Source: Extensimonas vulgaris
GTDB taxonomy: Bacteria > Pseudomonadota > Gammaproteobacteria > Burkholderiales > Burkholderiaceae_C
Direction: 5' to 3'
Assembly: GCF_003337425.1 (NCBI RefSeq)
Contig: NZ_QPJU01000002.1
Coordinates: 434,001 to 498,000, forward strand
DNA: 64,000 nt
Shown in pieces: positions 17,291 through 25,156 of the stretch (position 1 is its first letter; each line of letters opens with the position of its first letter). The notes under the pieces were generated by a model that made no database searches, was not told the origin of the DNA, and saw nothing but the letters and a program-made list of their open reading frames with translations. The position numbers and the translations under genes were made by a program.

Positions 17291-17856
17291 GGCGCCACGC
17301 GCGCCAGCAAGGCCGCGCGCAAGGAGGGCTCGGACGTCTGCGGCGCGAGCCAGATGCCGAAAAACAGCCGCGCGAGTTCGGGCTCGCGCAGGGTGCCAAG
17401 CAGCTGCGGGCCGCGCCACAGCTGCATGCCCTCGCCAGGCAGATAGACGCCGAGGAGCCGGTCGCCGCGCTGCACGTCGGGCAGCAGTTGCGCGAGCATG
17501 CGCTCCCAGCGCTGCGCAAGCTCGGGTGGCAGCTTGCGCTGGCGCTGCATTTCCGTGAGTGAGCGCTGGGCGATGGCGGCCGCGCTGAAGGCCCGGTGGT
17601 AGTGCAGTTCGAGCGCCAGGGGGTGCGCCTCGAAGCGCTCGGGCGTGAAGCGCGCATCGACCCACAGGCGCGCATCGTAAATCGCCATGCCCAAAAAGCG
17701 CATTTGCCCTTCGCCAGCAAGCGTAAGGCGCTCCTGTATTGAAAGCGACTGCAAAGCCAGCGACGGCGCCGCGTCGGCACGCGCCGGGCCGGGCAGTGCG
17801 CTCCACCCCAGGGCGCAGAGCACGAGGATTTTGGCTAAAAAATGGCTTTTGCGCAT
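17287..17856 (-). CDS. Chalcone isomerase-like periplasmic protein
   Basis: 189-residue protein with a signal peptide (FLAKILVLCALGWSALPGPARA) and a chalcone-isomerase-like domain: GEGQMRFLGMAIYDARLWV and LPGEGMQLWRGPQLLG are family hallmarks. Bacterial members are not proven isomerases and commonly accompany cfa-like genes. The first 10 or so codons lie inside a dispersed repeat (17837-17883), so the natural start or signal peptide may have been reshaped by repeat insertion. It is 42 bases downstream of the cfa-like stop and overlaps the MFS gene. Confidence 0.83.
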   Translation of the reverse strand: MRKSHFLAKILVLCALGWSALPGPARADAAPSLALQSLSIQERLTLAGEGQMRFLGMAIYDARLWVDARFTPERFEAHPLALELHYHRAFSAAAIAQRSLTEMQRQRKLPPELAQRWERMLAQLLPDVQRGDRLLGVYLPGEGMQLWRGPQLLGTLREPELARLFFGIWLAPQTSEPSLRAALLARVAP

Positions 17857-17883
17857 GGCAGACCAGCGTCAGCAGCTATCGAA
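17837..17883. repeat. Short dispersed repeat, copy A
   Basis: About 47 bases ending in CAGCGTCAGCAGCTATCGA. The same tail (CAGCGCAAGCAGCTATCGA, with small changes) occurs at 25024-25075 and 42781-42830, and related sequences lie at 36371-36420 and 49921-49977. It spans the start region of the chalcone-isomerase-like gene. Confidence 0.6.
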
Positions 17884-17898
17884 CAAGGAGCTTTCGGG

Positions 17899-19131
17899 TC
17901 ATGAAGCGTCGCGCACCAAGGTGAACTGCACCACGTCAATGCTGCGCAGGTCGAACCCCGCCTCGCAATACGCGAGGTAAAACTCCCAGGTGCGCACGAA
18001 GCGCGTGTCGAACCCTTGCACGCGCACCGCCTCGCGCGCCTGCGTGAAGCGCTGGTGCCAGCGGCGCAAGGTCTCGGCGTAGTCGGGCCCGAAAGAGAAC
18101 GCCTCTTGCACGCGCAGCCCAGCCTGTTCCGCGCAGGCCACGAAGCGCTCCTTGCTGGGCAGACAGCCGCCGGGGAAGATGTATTGCTGGATGAAGTCCG
18201 TGCCGCGGATGTAGTCCTCGAACAGCGCATCGTCGATCACGATGCTCTGGATGCAGGCTCGCCCGCCCGGGCGCAGCAGGCGCCGCAGCGTGGCGAAATA
18301 CTCCGGCCAGTAGGCGCGGCCCACGGCTTCGATCATTTCGATCGAGCAGATCGCGTCGTAGGGCCCGTCGGCGATGTCGCGGTAGTCCTGCAAGCGCAAC
18401 TGCACGCGCGGCGCCACACCGGCCGCCTGCATGCGCGCATGGGCAAACTGCAGCTGCGCTTGCGACAGGGTCACGCCGGTGACCCTGGCCTGGAACTCCT
18501 GCGCCGCGAGCTCGGCCAGCGCACCCCAGCCGCAGCCGATTTCGAGCAGCTGGGCGCCGGGCTCGACGCCCGCGCTGTGCAGGGCGCGGCGCATTTTGGC
18601 GCGCTGCGCGATGGTCAGATCGCCCTGCAAGTCGCCCTCGAACCAGGCGGCGGAATAGTTCATGCTCGGGTCGAGCCAGAGGGCGTAAAAGGCATTGCCC
18701 AGGTCGTAGTGCGCGTGGATGTTGCGCCGGCTGCCGGCCTTGGTGTTGCGGTGCAGCCAGTGGCGCAGCCGGTACGCGAGCTGCCCCCACCAGGAGCCAT
18801 ACACCAGCGCTTGGAGCGCGTCGCGGTTGGCCAGCAGCAGCTTGAGCAGCTCGGCCAGGTGCGGCGTGCTCCAGTCTTTGGCGATGTAGCTCTCGGCCAG
18901 ACCGATGTCGCCTGCGCGCAGCACGGCAGGAAACACGCGCCAATTGGCGAGCTGCATGCGCGCCGTGGGGCCGCCGCCCGGGCCGAAACGCAGCGCGCGG
19001 CCGTTGGGCAGCTCCAGGTGCAGGCAACCGTGCTGCATGCGCTCCAACAAACGTAGCGCCTTGCGCGCGACGAATGGGGCTTCGGTCGGGATGGTGCTGT
19101 TGTTGACGGAAGTGGCAATGGTGCTGGGCAT
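17899..19131 (-). CDS. cfa: Cyclopropane-fatty-acid-phospholipid synthase family methyltransferase
   Basis: 410-residue SAM-dependent methyltransferase of the Cfa family, which methylates unsaturated acyl chains in membrane phospholipids. SAM motif I is LLEIGCGWGALAE at about residues 190-202. The characteristic HYDLGNAFYALWLDPSMNYSAAWF region and the terminal FGPDYAETLRRWHQRF are present. Because it lies with DUF1365, an FAD oxidase and a chalcone-isomerase-like gene, it may belong to the group making modified (for example furan or cyclopropane) fatty acids rather than being the housekeeping cfa. The start follows the DUF1365 stop by 11 bases. Confidence 0.9.
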   Translation of the reverse strand: MPSTIATSVNNSTIPTEAPFVARKALRLLERMQHGCLHLELPNGRALRFGPGGGPTARMQLANWRVFPAVLRAGDIGLAESYIAKDWSTPHLAELLKLLLANRDALQALVYGSWWGQLAYRLRHWLHRNTKAGSRRNIHAHYDLGNAFYALWLDPSMNYSAAWFEGDLQGDLTIAQRAKMRRALHSAGVEPGAQLLEIGCGWGALAELAAQEFQARVTGVTLSQAQLQFAHARMQAAGVAPRVQLRLQDYRDIADGPYDAICSIEMIEAVGRAYWPEYFATLRRLLRPGGRACIQSIVIDDALFEDYIRGTDFIQQYIFPGGCLPSKERFVACAEQAGLRVQEAFSFGPDYAETLRRWHQRFTQAREAVRVQGFDTRFVRTWEFYLAYCEAGFDLRSIDVVQFTLVRDAS

Positions 19132-19142
19132 GGCAAGCGGCC

Positions 19143-19955
19143 TCAAACAGGATGGGAGCGGGACACCGTTTGCACGGGCGGCGGCGGTTTGCGAAAGAAA
19201 GGCACGCGCTTGGCGAGCAGCAGCAGCGCGTGCCAGTGGATGCGCGCGATCACGGCCAGCGTCATGAGCGGATGGCGCCACAGCGCGCGCCGGCGCAGCG
19301 CAGCATCGAGCGGCGCAAGGCGCCCCGCGAGCCCCGTGCGCAGCACCGCGCCCTGGGCGTCGTGGTAGTCGATGTGCACGCGCAGCGCGTCGGGCTGGCC
19401 AGCGAAGGTGAAGTGGTATGCGCCCTCTACGGGGCAAAACGGCGAGACGTGGAACACCTTGCTCGCCACCAAGGTCTGACTGGGCCGCGGCGCGTCGAGC
19501 AGATAGACGTGGCGCTCGCCAAAGGTGTTGTTCACCTCGGCGACGATGGCGCGCAGGCTGCCGTCGGCCCGATGGCAATACCAGAAGCTCACGGGCTTGA
19601 AGGCGTAACCCAGCACGCGCGGAAAGCACTGCAGCCAGGCTTCGCCGCTGGCGTCGTGGATGCCTGCCGCGGCCAAAAGCGCGTCAAGCCAGGCGAGCGC
19701 GCCGCCCGCGGCGGGACTGCGCCCGTCGCCGTGGTCGGCATCGTGAAACGACAGCGCGCCGCGCCGGTTGTAGGCGAGCACACCGGCCACCTGCGGCCGG
19801 GTCTGCAGGGTGCGCATGGGCAGCAGCACGAAGAACACCCGGTAGGCGAAGCGGTGGCGCCGTGGTCGCAGCCGCGTGTGCCACACACGCCCAAAGCCGA
19901 TGTGCGGCACGGCCGTGGTGGGCAGCGCCGGGGCGGGCCGGGTCGGGGTGCTCAT
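19143..19955 (-). CDS. DUF1365 family protein
   Basis: 270-residue protein of the DUF1365 family, whose members nearly always neighbour FAD amine-oxidase-like and cfa-like genes. Conserved stretches are VWHTRLRPRRHRFAYRVFFVLLP, FPRVLGYAFKPVSFWYCHR, IVAEVNNTFGERHVYLL and VFHVSPFCPVEGAYHFTF. Its start ATGA overlaps the stop of the upstream oxidase. The biochemical role is unknown; a lipid-related function is inferred from conserved context. Confidence 0.92.
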   Translation of the reverse strand: MSTPTRPAPALPTTAVPHIGFGRVWHTRLRPRRHRFAYRVFFVLLPMRTLQTRPQVAGVLAYNRRGALSFHDADHGDGRSPAAGGALAWLDALLAAAGIHDASGEAWLQCFPRVLGYAFKPVSFWYCHRADGSLRAIVAEVNNTFGERHVYLLDAPRPSQTLVASKVFHVSPFCPVEGAYHFTFAGQPDALRVHIDYHDAQGAVLRTGLAGRLAPLDAALRRRALWRHPLMTLAVIARIHWHALLLLAKRVPFFRKPPPPVQTVSRSHPV

Positions 19956-21256
19956 GCGGCCTCCTTGTGCTGCAGACGAGCTAGCATAGCCTGTGCCGCG
20001 CGGTAGCCCGACTGCAAGCCGTCTTCGTGAAAGCCGTACCCCGTCCAGGCGCCGCAATACCAGGTGTGTTGCACGCCCTGCAGCTGGGGGATGCGGGCCT
20101 GCGCCTCGATGGCGGCGAGGTCGAACACCGGGTGCTCGTAGTCGTACGCACCAAGCACGGTGCGCGGATCGGGCGCGCGCACCGGGTTCAGCGAGACCAG
20201 CACCGGCTGCGCGAACGGCAGCGGCTGCAGCCGGTTGAGCCAGTAGTGCAGGCACACCTGCGCAGACTCTTGCCCTGCGTCGGCCGCGCGCTCGTAGTTC
20301 CACGCGGCCCAGGCGGCGCGCCGCTGCGGCAGCAGGCGCGCGTCGGTGTGCAGGATGGCGCGGTTGCTCTGGTAGCGGATGGCGCCCAGCACCGCTTGCT
20401 CCTGCGCCGTGGGCTGGGCCAGCAGGCGCAGTGCCTGGTCGCTGTGCACGGCCAGCACCACGGCGTCGAAGCGCATGCTGCCGCCAGCGCATTGCAGCTG
20501 CACGCCCGCAGCGTCGCGCACGATGCGGCGCACAGGGGTGGACAGGCGCGCATCCAGGCCGGCGACCATTTTGTGTACGTACTGCCGCGCGCCCCCCGCG
20601 ACCGTCCACCACGCAGGGCGACCCTGAACCTGGATCAGGCCGTGGTTGTGGCAAAAGCGGATCATCGTCGCCACCGGAAAGCGCAGCATCTGCTCGGTCG
20701 GGCAGCTCCAGATACAGCCCAGCATGGGCAGCAGGTACCACTGCTGGAACGACGGGCCAAAACCATGCACGCGCAGAAAGTCCGCGAGCGGCTGGCGCAG
20801 CGTGTCGCCGTGCTGCGCCGTGGCCACTGCGGTGCACAGGCGGTTGAAGCGCAGAACCTCGCGCAGCATGGCCCAAAAGCGTGGCCGCAGCAGGTTGGCC
20901 CGCTGCGCAAAAATGGTCTGCAGGTTGGAGCCGCTCCATTCCAGCGGGCTGCGCCCGCCCGGGCCGGCGCCCGGCACCTGCACCGAAAACGACATGTCGG
21001 TGCGCGCAGCAGGAACGTCCAGCGCGCGCAGCAAGGCGATCAGCCCCGGGTAGGTGCGCTCGTTGAACACCAAAAACCCCGTGTCCACCCCGTGGGTCAC
21101 CGGCTCGCCCCGGGCGTTGGGGAGGCACACGTCCACGGTGTGCGTGTGACCGCCAAAGTAATCCGCCGCCTCGAACAGCGTCACGCGCGCGTGCTGGCGC
21201 AGTACGTGGGCGGCGGCCAGACCGGAAATGCCGGAACCGATGATGGCGATGTGCAT
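19952..21256 (-). CDS. FAD-dependent amine oxidase-like protein
   Basis: 434-residue flavoprotein, first gene of the lipid operon. The N-terminal FAD motif is MHIAIIGSGISGLAAAHVL, followed by VTLFEAADYFGGHTHTV. The C-terminal flavin-binding segment reads YCGAWTGYGFHEDGLQSGYRAA. This subfamily (annotated as FAD-dependent oxidoreductase or amine oxidase) pairs with DUF1365 and Cfa-like enzymes and is thought to act on acyl chains. The ATG at 21256 starts directly at the FAD motif; an upstream in-frame start would add 11 residues. Confidence 0.9.
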   Translation of the reverse strand: MHIAIIGSGISGLAAAHVLRQHARVTLFEAADYFGGHTHTVDVCLPNARGEPVTHGVDTGFLVFNERTYPGLIALLRALDVPAARTDMSFSVQVPGAGPGGRSPLEWSGSNLQTIFAQRANLLRPRFWAMLREVLRFNRLCTAVATAQHGDTLRQPLADFLRVHGFGPSFQQWYLLPMLGCIWSCPTEQMLRFPVATMIRFCHNHGLIQVQGRPAWWTVAGGARQYVHKMVAGLDARLSTPVRRIVRDAAGVQLQCAGGSMRFDAVVLAVHSDQALRLLAQPTAQEQAVLGAIRYQSNRAILHTDARLLPQRRAAWAAWNYERAADAGQESAQVCLHYWLNRLQPLPFAQPVLVSLNPVRAPDPRTVLGAYDYEHPVFDLAAIEAQARIPQLQGVQHTWYCGAWTGYGFHEDGLQSGYRAAQAMLARLQHKEAA

Positions 21257-21331
21257 GGTGTGTGGGTGCAAAAAAGGGCAAGGAGGCAAAAGGCGAACCG
21301 CGCTGCGGCGCGAAGCGTCGAGTAGATTGTG

Positions 21332-21384
21332 TTGGACAAATTTATATTTGTCTAGGACAATAATGCAAAAAGATGATTTTGTCC
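21332..21384. promoter_or_regulatory. Repeated GGACAA/TTGTCC half-sites in divergent promoter
   Basis: Between the lipid operon and the MerR/B12 regulator lie four half-sites. GACAAAT-TTAT-ATTTGTC at 21335-21352 is a perfect 7-base-arm palindrome. TTGTC-TAG-GACAA at 21348-21360 overlaps it. A further TTTTGTCC lies at 21377-21384. On the minus strand a TTGCAT box and a TATAAA box spaced 16 bases apart span the palindromes, so a bound regulator could occlude that promoter. Direct binding by the adjacent MerR protein is inferred. Confidence 0.6.
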
Positions 21385-21453
21385 ATGTTATTTTTGTGAA
21401 ACGCAGGCCGTGTTCTTGGCCCGTGGCCCCTGTACCGAACCAAGGAATTTTTC

Positions 21454-22467
21454 GTGCCTGATCTTGAGACTGCCGCCATTGCGGCCGCGTTGCCCATAGC
21501 CGCCGTGGAGCGTGAGACGGGGCTGGCGAAAGACACCTTGCGCGTGTGGGAGCGGCGCTATGGCTTTCCCCAGCCCTTGCGCGATGCGGCCGGAGACCGG
21601 CGCTACCCGCCCGAGCAGGTGCAGCGCCTCAAGCTCATCGCGCGCTTGCTCGATGCGGGGCAGCGGCCGGGCAAGGTCGTCGGGCTGGACAAGCCGGCCC
21701 TGCAGGCATTGCTCGCGCGCCTCGAGCGCGCGCAGGTGCGCGCCACGGCGCCAGATGCCGCGCCCGCCGCGGTCGGCTCACGCGAGCCGCGCGAACCGGA
21801 CGTGCCCCTGGAGCCGTTCACCAGGGCCATCGCCGCACACGAACCGCAGACCTTGCGGCGCCTGCTCGGCCACGCGCTCTCGCGCTTGGGGCTGGCCGTG
21901 TTCGTGCGCGCGGTGGTGGCGCCGTTGAACGCTGCCGTGGGCGACGCCTGGGCACAGGGGCGTTTTGAAATTTACGAGGAGCACCTCTACACCGAAGTCG
22001 TCACCACGGTGCTGCGGCACGCCCTGGCGGCGCTGCCGCCACCGCCCGAGCCCGGCACGCCCAGGGTGCTGTTGACGACTTTGCCCGGCCAGCTGCATGG
22101 CCTGGGGCTGCTGATGGTCGAAGCCCTGCTGGCGCTCGAAGGCTGCAGCTGCATTTCTTTGGGCACGCAAACCCCGCTGAGCGATCTGGTGCAGGCCACG
22201 CGCGCGCACCGCGCCGACGTCGTCGCCCTGAGCTTTGCCGACGTACAAGCGGCGGCCCTGGTGCGTGCCAGCGTGCAAACGCTGCGCGCGCAGTTGCCCG
22301 CGGCGGTGCAATTGTGGGTGGGGGGCGATTGCGATGCGCTTTATGGGCCCGCGCACACCGGCGTGCATGCCGTGCGCGACCTGGCGCGCCTGCCCGTGCT
22401 GGTGCAAAACTGGCGTACCGGCGCAGCCCAGGCGGCTTTGCCGCAGCACCCGCCAGCGACAGCCTAG
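21454..22467 (+). CDS. MerR-family regulator with cobalamin-binding domain (LitR/CarH-like)
   Basis: 337-residue regulator. Residues about 13-80 are a MerR helix-turn-helix (VERETGLAKDTLRVWERRYGF, GDRRYPPEQVQRLKLI). The rest matches the helical cap and Rossmann-type B12-binding domain of LitR/CarH photoreceptors, with TLPGQLHGLGLLMVEALL and a candidate cobalt-ligating His in GQLHGLG, then LGTQTPLSDL. In this family adenosylcobalamin makes the repressor light sensitive. The GTG start has AAGGA seven bases upstream. It is divergent from the lipid-modification operon and probably controls it. Light sensing rather than another B12-linked signal is not proven. Confidence 0.88.
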   Translation: MPDLETAAIAAALPIAAVERETGLAKDTLRVWERRYGFPQPLRDAAGDRRYPPEQVQRLKLIARLLDAGQRPGKVVGLDKPALQALLARLERAQVRATAPDAAPAAVGSREPREPDVPLEPFTRAIAAHEPQTLRRLLGHALSRLGLAVFVRAVVAPLNAAVGDAWAQGRFEIYEEHLYTEVVTTVLRHALAALPPPPEPGTPRVLLTTLPGQLHGLGLLMVEALLALEGCSCISLGTQTPLSDLVQATRAHRADVVALSFADVQAAALVRASVQTLRAQLPAAVQLWVGGDCDALYGPAHTGVHAVRDLARLPVLVQNWRTGAAQAALPQHPPATA

Positions 22468-22476
22468 GAGTAAGCC

Positions 22477-23376
22477 ATGCGGATTTTGCTCACGGGAGGC
22501 ACGGGGCTGATAGGCCGCGCACTGTGCCGTTTCTGGATCGCGCGTGGGCACGAGGTGCTCGTGTGGAGCCGCCAGAGCGCGCGGGTACCGGCGCTGTGCA
22601 GCGGCGCGCAAGGTATTGCCGACTTGGCGGCGCTCGGCAAGGCAGAGGTTTTCGACGCCGTGGTGAACCTGGCCGGCGCACCCATTGCCGACGCCCGCTG
22701 GACGGCGGCGCGCCGCGAAACCTTGTGGAACAGCCGGGTGCTGCTCACGCGGCGCCTGGTGGACTGGATGCTGCAACTGCAGCGCCCGCCGGCGGCGCTG
22801 CTGTCGGGCTCGGCGGTGGGCTGGTGGGGCGACGCAGGCGAGCGCGAGCTCGACGAGACCAGCGCCGCGGGCGTGCCCGACTTCGGCAGCACCCTGTGCG
22901 CAGCCTGGGAGGCCGAGGCGCTGCGTGCGCGCGAGGCTGGGGTGCGCGTGCTGCTGCTGCGCACGGCCGCGGTGCTCGCGGCCGATGGGGGCATGCTGCA
23001 GCGCCTGCTGCCGCCGTTTCGCCTGGGGCTGGGCGCGCGCCTGGGCAGCGGGCAGCAGTGGATGCCGTGGATACACATCGACGACATGGTGGCGTGCATC
23101 GACTTCTTGCTGCAGAGCGCCGATGGCGCGGGCGTGTTTGCGGCGTGCGCTCCCCAGCCCGTGCGCAACGCCGAATTCACGCAAGCGCTGGCGCGCGCCG
23201 TGCATCGCCCCGCGCTGCTGGCCGTGCCTGCCTGGGCGTTGCGCCTGGCGCTCGGGGAGATGGCCGTTTTGCTGCTGGGCAGCCAGCGGCTGCAGCCCGT
23301 GCGCACCCTGCAGGCGGGCTACCGCTACCGTTACCCTGAACTCGATGGGGCGCTTGCCCAGTTGCTGCGCCGTTGA
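22477..23376 (+). CDS. TIGR01777 (SDR39U1) epimerase-like protein
   Basis: 299-residue extended SDR protein of the TIGR01777 family. The N-terminal nucleotide-binding motif is LLTGGTGLIGRALCRFW, followed by VVNLAGAPIADARWT, SGSAVGWWGD and QQWMPWIHIDDMV, all family hallmarks. It starts nine bases after the stop of the MerR regulator and is probably co-transcribed with it. The reaction is unknown. Confidence 0.9.
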   Translation: MRILLTGGTGLIGRALCRFWIARGHEVLVWSRQSARVPALCSGAQGIADLAALGKAEVFDAVVNLAGAPIADARWTAARRETLWNSRVLLTRRLVDWMLQLQRPPAALLSGSAVGWWGDAGERELDETSAAGVPDFGSTLCAAWEAEALRAREAGVRVLLLRTAAVLAADGGMLQRLLPPFRLGLGARLGSGQQWMPWIHIDDMVACIDFLLQSADGAGVFAACAPQPVRNAEFTQALARAVHRPALLAVPAWALRLALGEMAVLLLGSQRLQPVRTLQAGYRYRYPELDGALAQLLRR

Positions 23377-23391
23377 GGCCACCGGCGCGGC

Positions 23392-24159
23392 TCAGCCGCC
23401 CTGCGTGCCGCGGTGCGCCCAGGCGGTGGTGTGCTTTTCCACCAGGCTGAAGAGTTCATACATCACCATGGCCATGGCGCCGACCACGATCAGGCCCGCA
23501 AAGGCCAGGCCCATCTGCATGGACGAGCCTGCGGAGACGAGCAGGTAGCCTATGCCTTCGTTCGCGGCGGTCATCTCGCTTACCGTGGTGCCCACGAAGG
23601 CGAGCGTGATCGCCACCTTGAGCGAGGCGTAAAAGTACGGCAGCGAGCGCGGCAGGCCGACCTTCACGAGCACGTCCCAGCGGCGCGCGCCGAGCACGCG
23701 CAGAACGTCTTCGAGCTCGGGCTCGAGCGTGGCCAGGCCCGTGGCGATGTTCACCATGATGGGGAAGAAGCTGATCAAAAACGCCGTGAGGATGGCCGGC
23801 CCCGCGCCTATGCCGAACCACACCACGAGAATGGGCACGAAGGCCGCCTTGGGCAGCGCATTGAACGCCGTCATCAGCGGGTACAGCGCCGCGTAGGCCA
23901 GGCGCGAGCTGCCGATCACGAAGCCCAGCAGCACGCCCACGACGATGGCCAGACCAAAGCCCGCCATGGTGACCCAGAAGGTGCGCCAGGCGTGGCCCGC
24001 GATCACGTCGCCAAACTGCACGAGCTGCGTGGCGATGCTCCAGGGGCTGGGGAAGATGAATTCCGACACGGCCAGCGCCGCGCAGAGCACTTGCCACAGC
24101 AGCACGATGGCCGCGAGCAGCAGCCACGGTGCCCAGCGTTCCACGGTTTTTTGGTGCAT
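23392..24159 (-). CDS. ABC transporter permease, NitT/TauT/SsuC type
   Basis: 255-residue BPD-type inner membrane permease with about six membrane segments and the EAA loop ATGLATLEPELEDVLRVLGARRWDVLVKVGLP (about residues 137-168). The ATG at 24159 opens with MHQKTVERWAPWLLL. It is the last gene of a binding protein-ATPase-permease operon. The EAA loop and the partner genes place it with nitrate/sulfonate/taurine and thiamine-precursor importers; the substrate is undetermined. Confidence 0.9.
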   Translation of the reverse strand: MHQKTVERWAPWLLLAAIVLLWQVLCAALAVSEFIFPSPWSIATQLVQFGDVIAGHAWRTFWVTMAGFGLAIVVGVLLGFVIGSSRLAYAALYPLMTAFNALPKAAFVPILVVWFGIGAGPAILTAFLISFFPIMVNIATGLATLEPELEDVLRVLGARRWDVLVKVGLPRSLPYFYASLKVAITLAFVGTTVSEMTAANEGIGYLLVSAGSSMQMGLAFAGLIVVGAMAMVMYELFSLVEKHTTAWAHRGTQGG

Positions 24160-24185
24160 GGGGGGCCTCTCGTCGGTGGTTGGAC

Positions 24186-25016
24186 TTACTGCGCCAGCGC
24201 AGCGCCGGCACCGTTTTGGCGCAGCGCGCCGATGCGCCCGCGCAGCTCGTGCACGATGTCGGTGAATTCCTTGGTGTAGGTGACCTCGAGCGGGCGCGGG
24301 CGCGGCAGCGGGATGGTTTTTTGCGCCACGAAGCGGCCCGGGCTCTTGCTCATCACGTACACGGTGTCGGCCAGAAAGACCGACTCGCGCAGGTCGTGCG
24401 TGACCAGGATGACGTTGAAGCGCTGCTCCGTCCAGAGGTCGCGTAGCGTGCACCAGAGCTCCTCGCGCGTGAAGGCGTCGAGCGCGCCGAAGGGCTCGTC
24501 GAGCAGCAGCATCTGCGGCTCGTGGATCAGCGCGCGGCAGATGCTCGCGCGCTGCTGCATGCCGCCCGAGAGCTGCCAGGGATATTTGTGCTCGTAGCCG
24601 GCCAGCCCCACCTTGTGCAGCAGGGCGCGGGCGCGCTCCTCAAATTCTTTGCGTTTTTGCCGGAACTGGCTGCGGTACGGGGCGACGATTTCGAGCGGCA
24701 GCAGCACGTTGTCCAGCGTGCTGCGCCAGGGCAGCAGCGAGGGCGCCTGAAACGCCATGCCCGAAATTTTGAGCGGCCCCGTGACGGGCTGGCCGGCCAC
24801 GCGGATCTTGCCCATGCTGGGCTGGCGCAGGCCGGTGGTGAGCTTCATGAAGGTGGACTTGCCGCAACCCGAGGGCCCGACGATGGCGATGAAGGCGCCG
24901 CGTGGCACCTGCAGATCGATGGCTTCGACCGCGAATTGGTTTTGCGCGCGCAGCGCGTCGCTGTAGGCGAGCCAGACGTCGCGGAATTCGATGAAAGCGG
25001 TGTTTTCTGGCTGCAT
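24186..25016 (-). CDS. ABC transporter ATPase, NitT/TauT type
   Basis: 276-residue ATPase. Walker A is GPSGCGKSTFMK, Q-loop FQAPSLLPWRS, signature LSGGMQQRASICRAL, Walker B MLLLDEPFGALD and the H-loop VTHDLRESVFLAD. This is the SsuB/TauB subgroup pattern. It follows the binding-protein gene after about 140 bases and precedes the permease gene by 26 bases. Confidence 0.93.
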   Translation of the reverse strand: MQPENTAFIEFRDVWLAYSDALRAQNQFAVEAIDLQVPRGAFIAIVGPSGCGKSTFMKLTTGLRQPSMGKIRVAGQPVTGPLKISGMAFQAPSLLPWRSTLDNVLLPLEIVAPYRSQFRQKRKEFEERARALLHKVGLAGYEHKYPWQLSGGMQQRASICRALIHEPQMLLLDEPFGALDAFTREELWCTLRDLWTEQRFNVILVTHDLRESVFLADTVYVMSKSPGRFVAQKTIPLPRPRPLEVTYTKEFTDIVHELRGRIGALRQNGAGAALAQ

Positions 25017-25023
25017 TTTTGGG

Positions 25024-25075
25024 TGTCAAATAAGGTTTTGGCGCTTGATTGGTCAGCGCAAGCAGCTATCGAAAG
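25024..25075. repeat. Short dispersed repeat, copy B
   Basis: Contains GGCGCTTGAT followed by CAGCGCAAGCAGCTATCGA, shared with copies A and C. It lies in the gap between the binding-protein and ATPase genes of the ABC importer. Confidence 0.6.
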
Positions 25076-25156
25076 TCAATCCGAAAAAGTGAGCAAGCCG
25101 GGGCATGGATGCCGTACATGCACAGGTCCCTGCACCCGCACCCGTAGCTGCACGGC

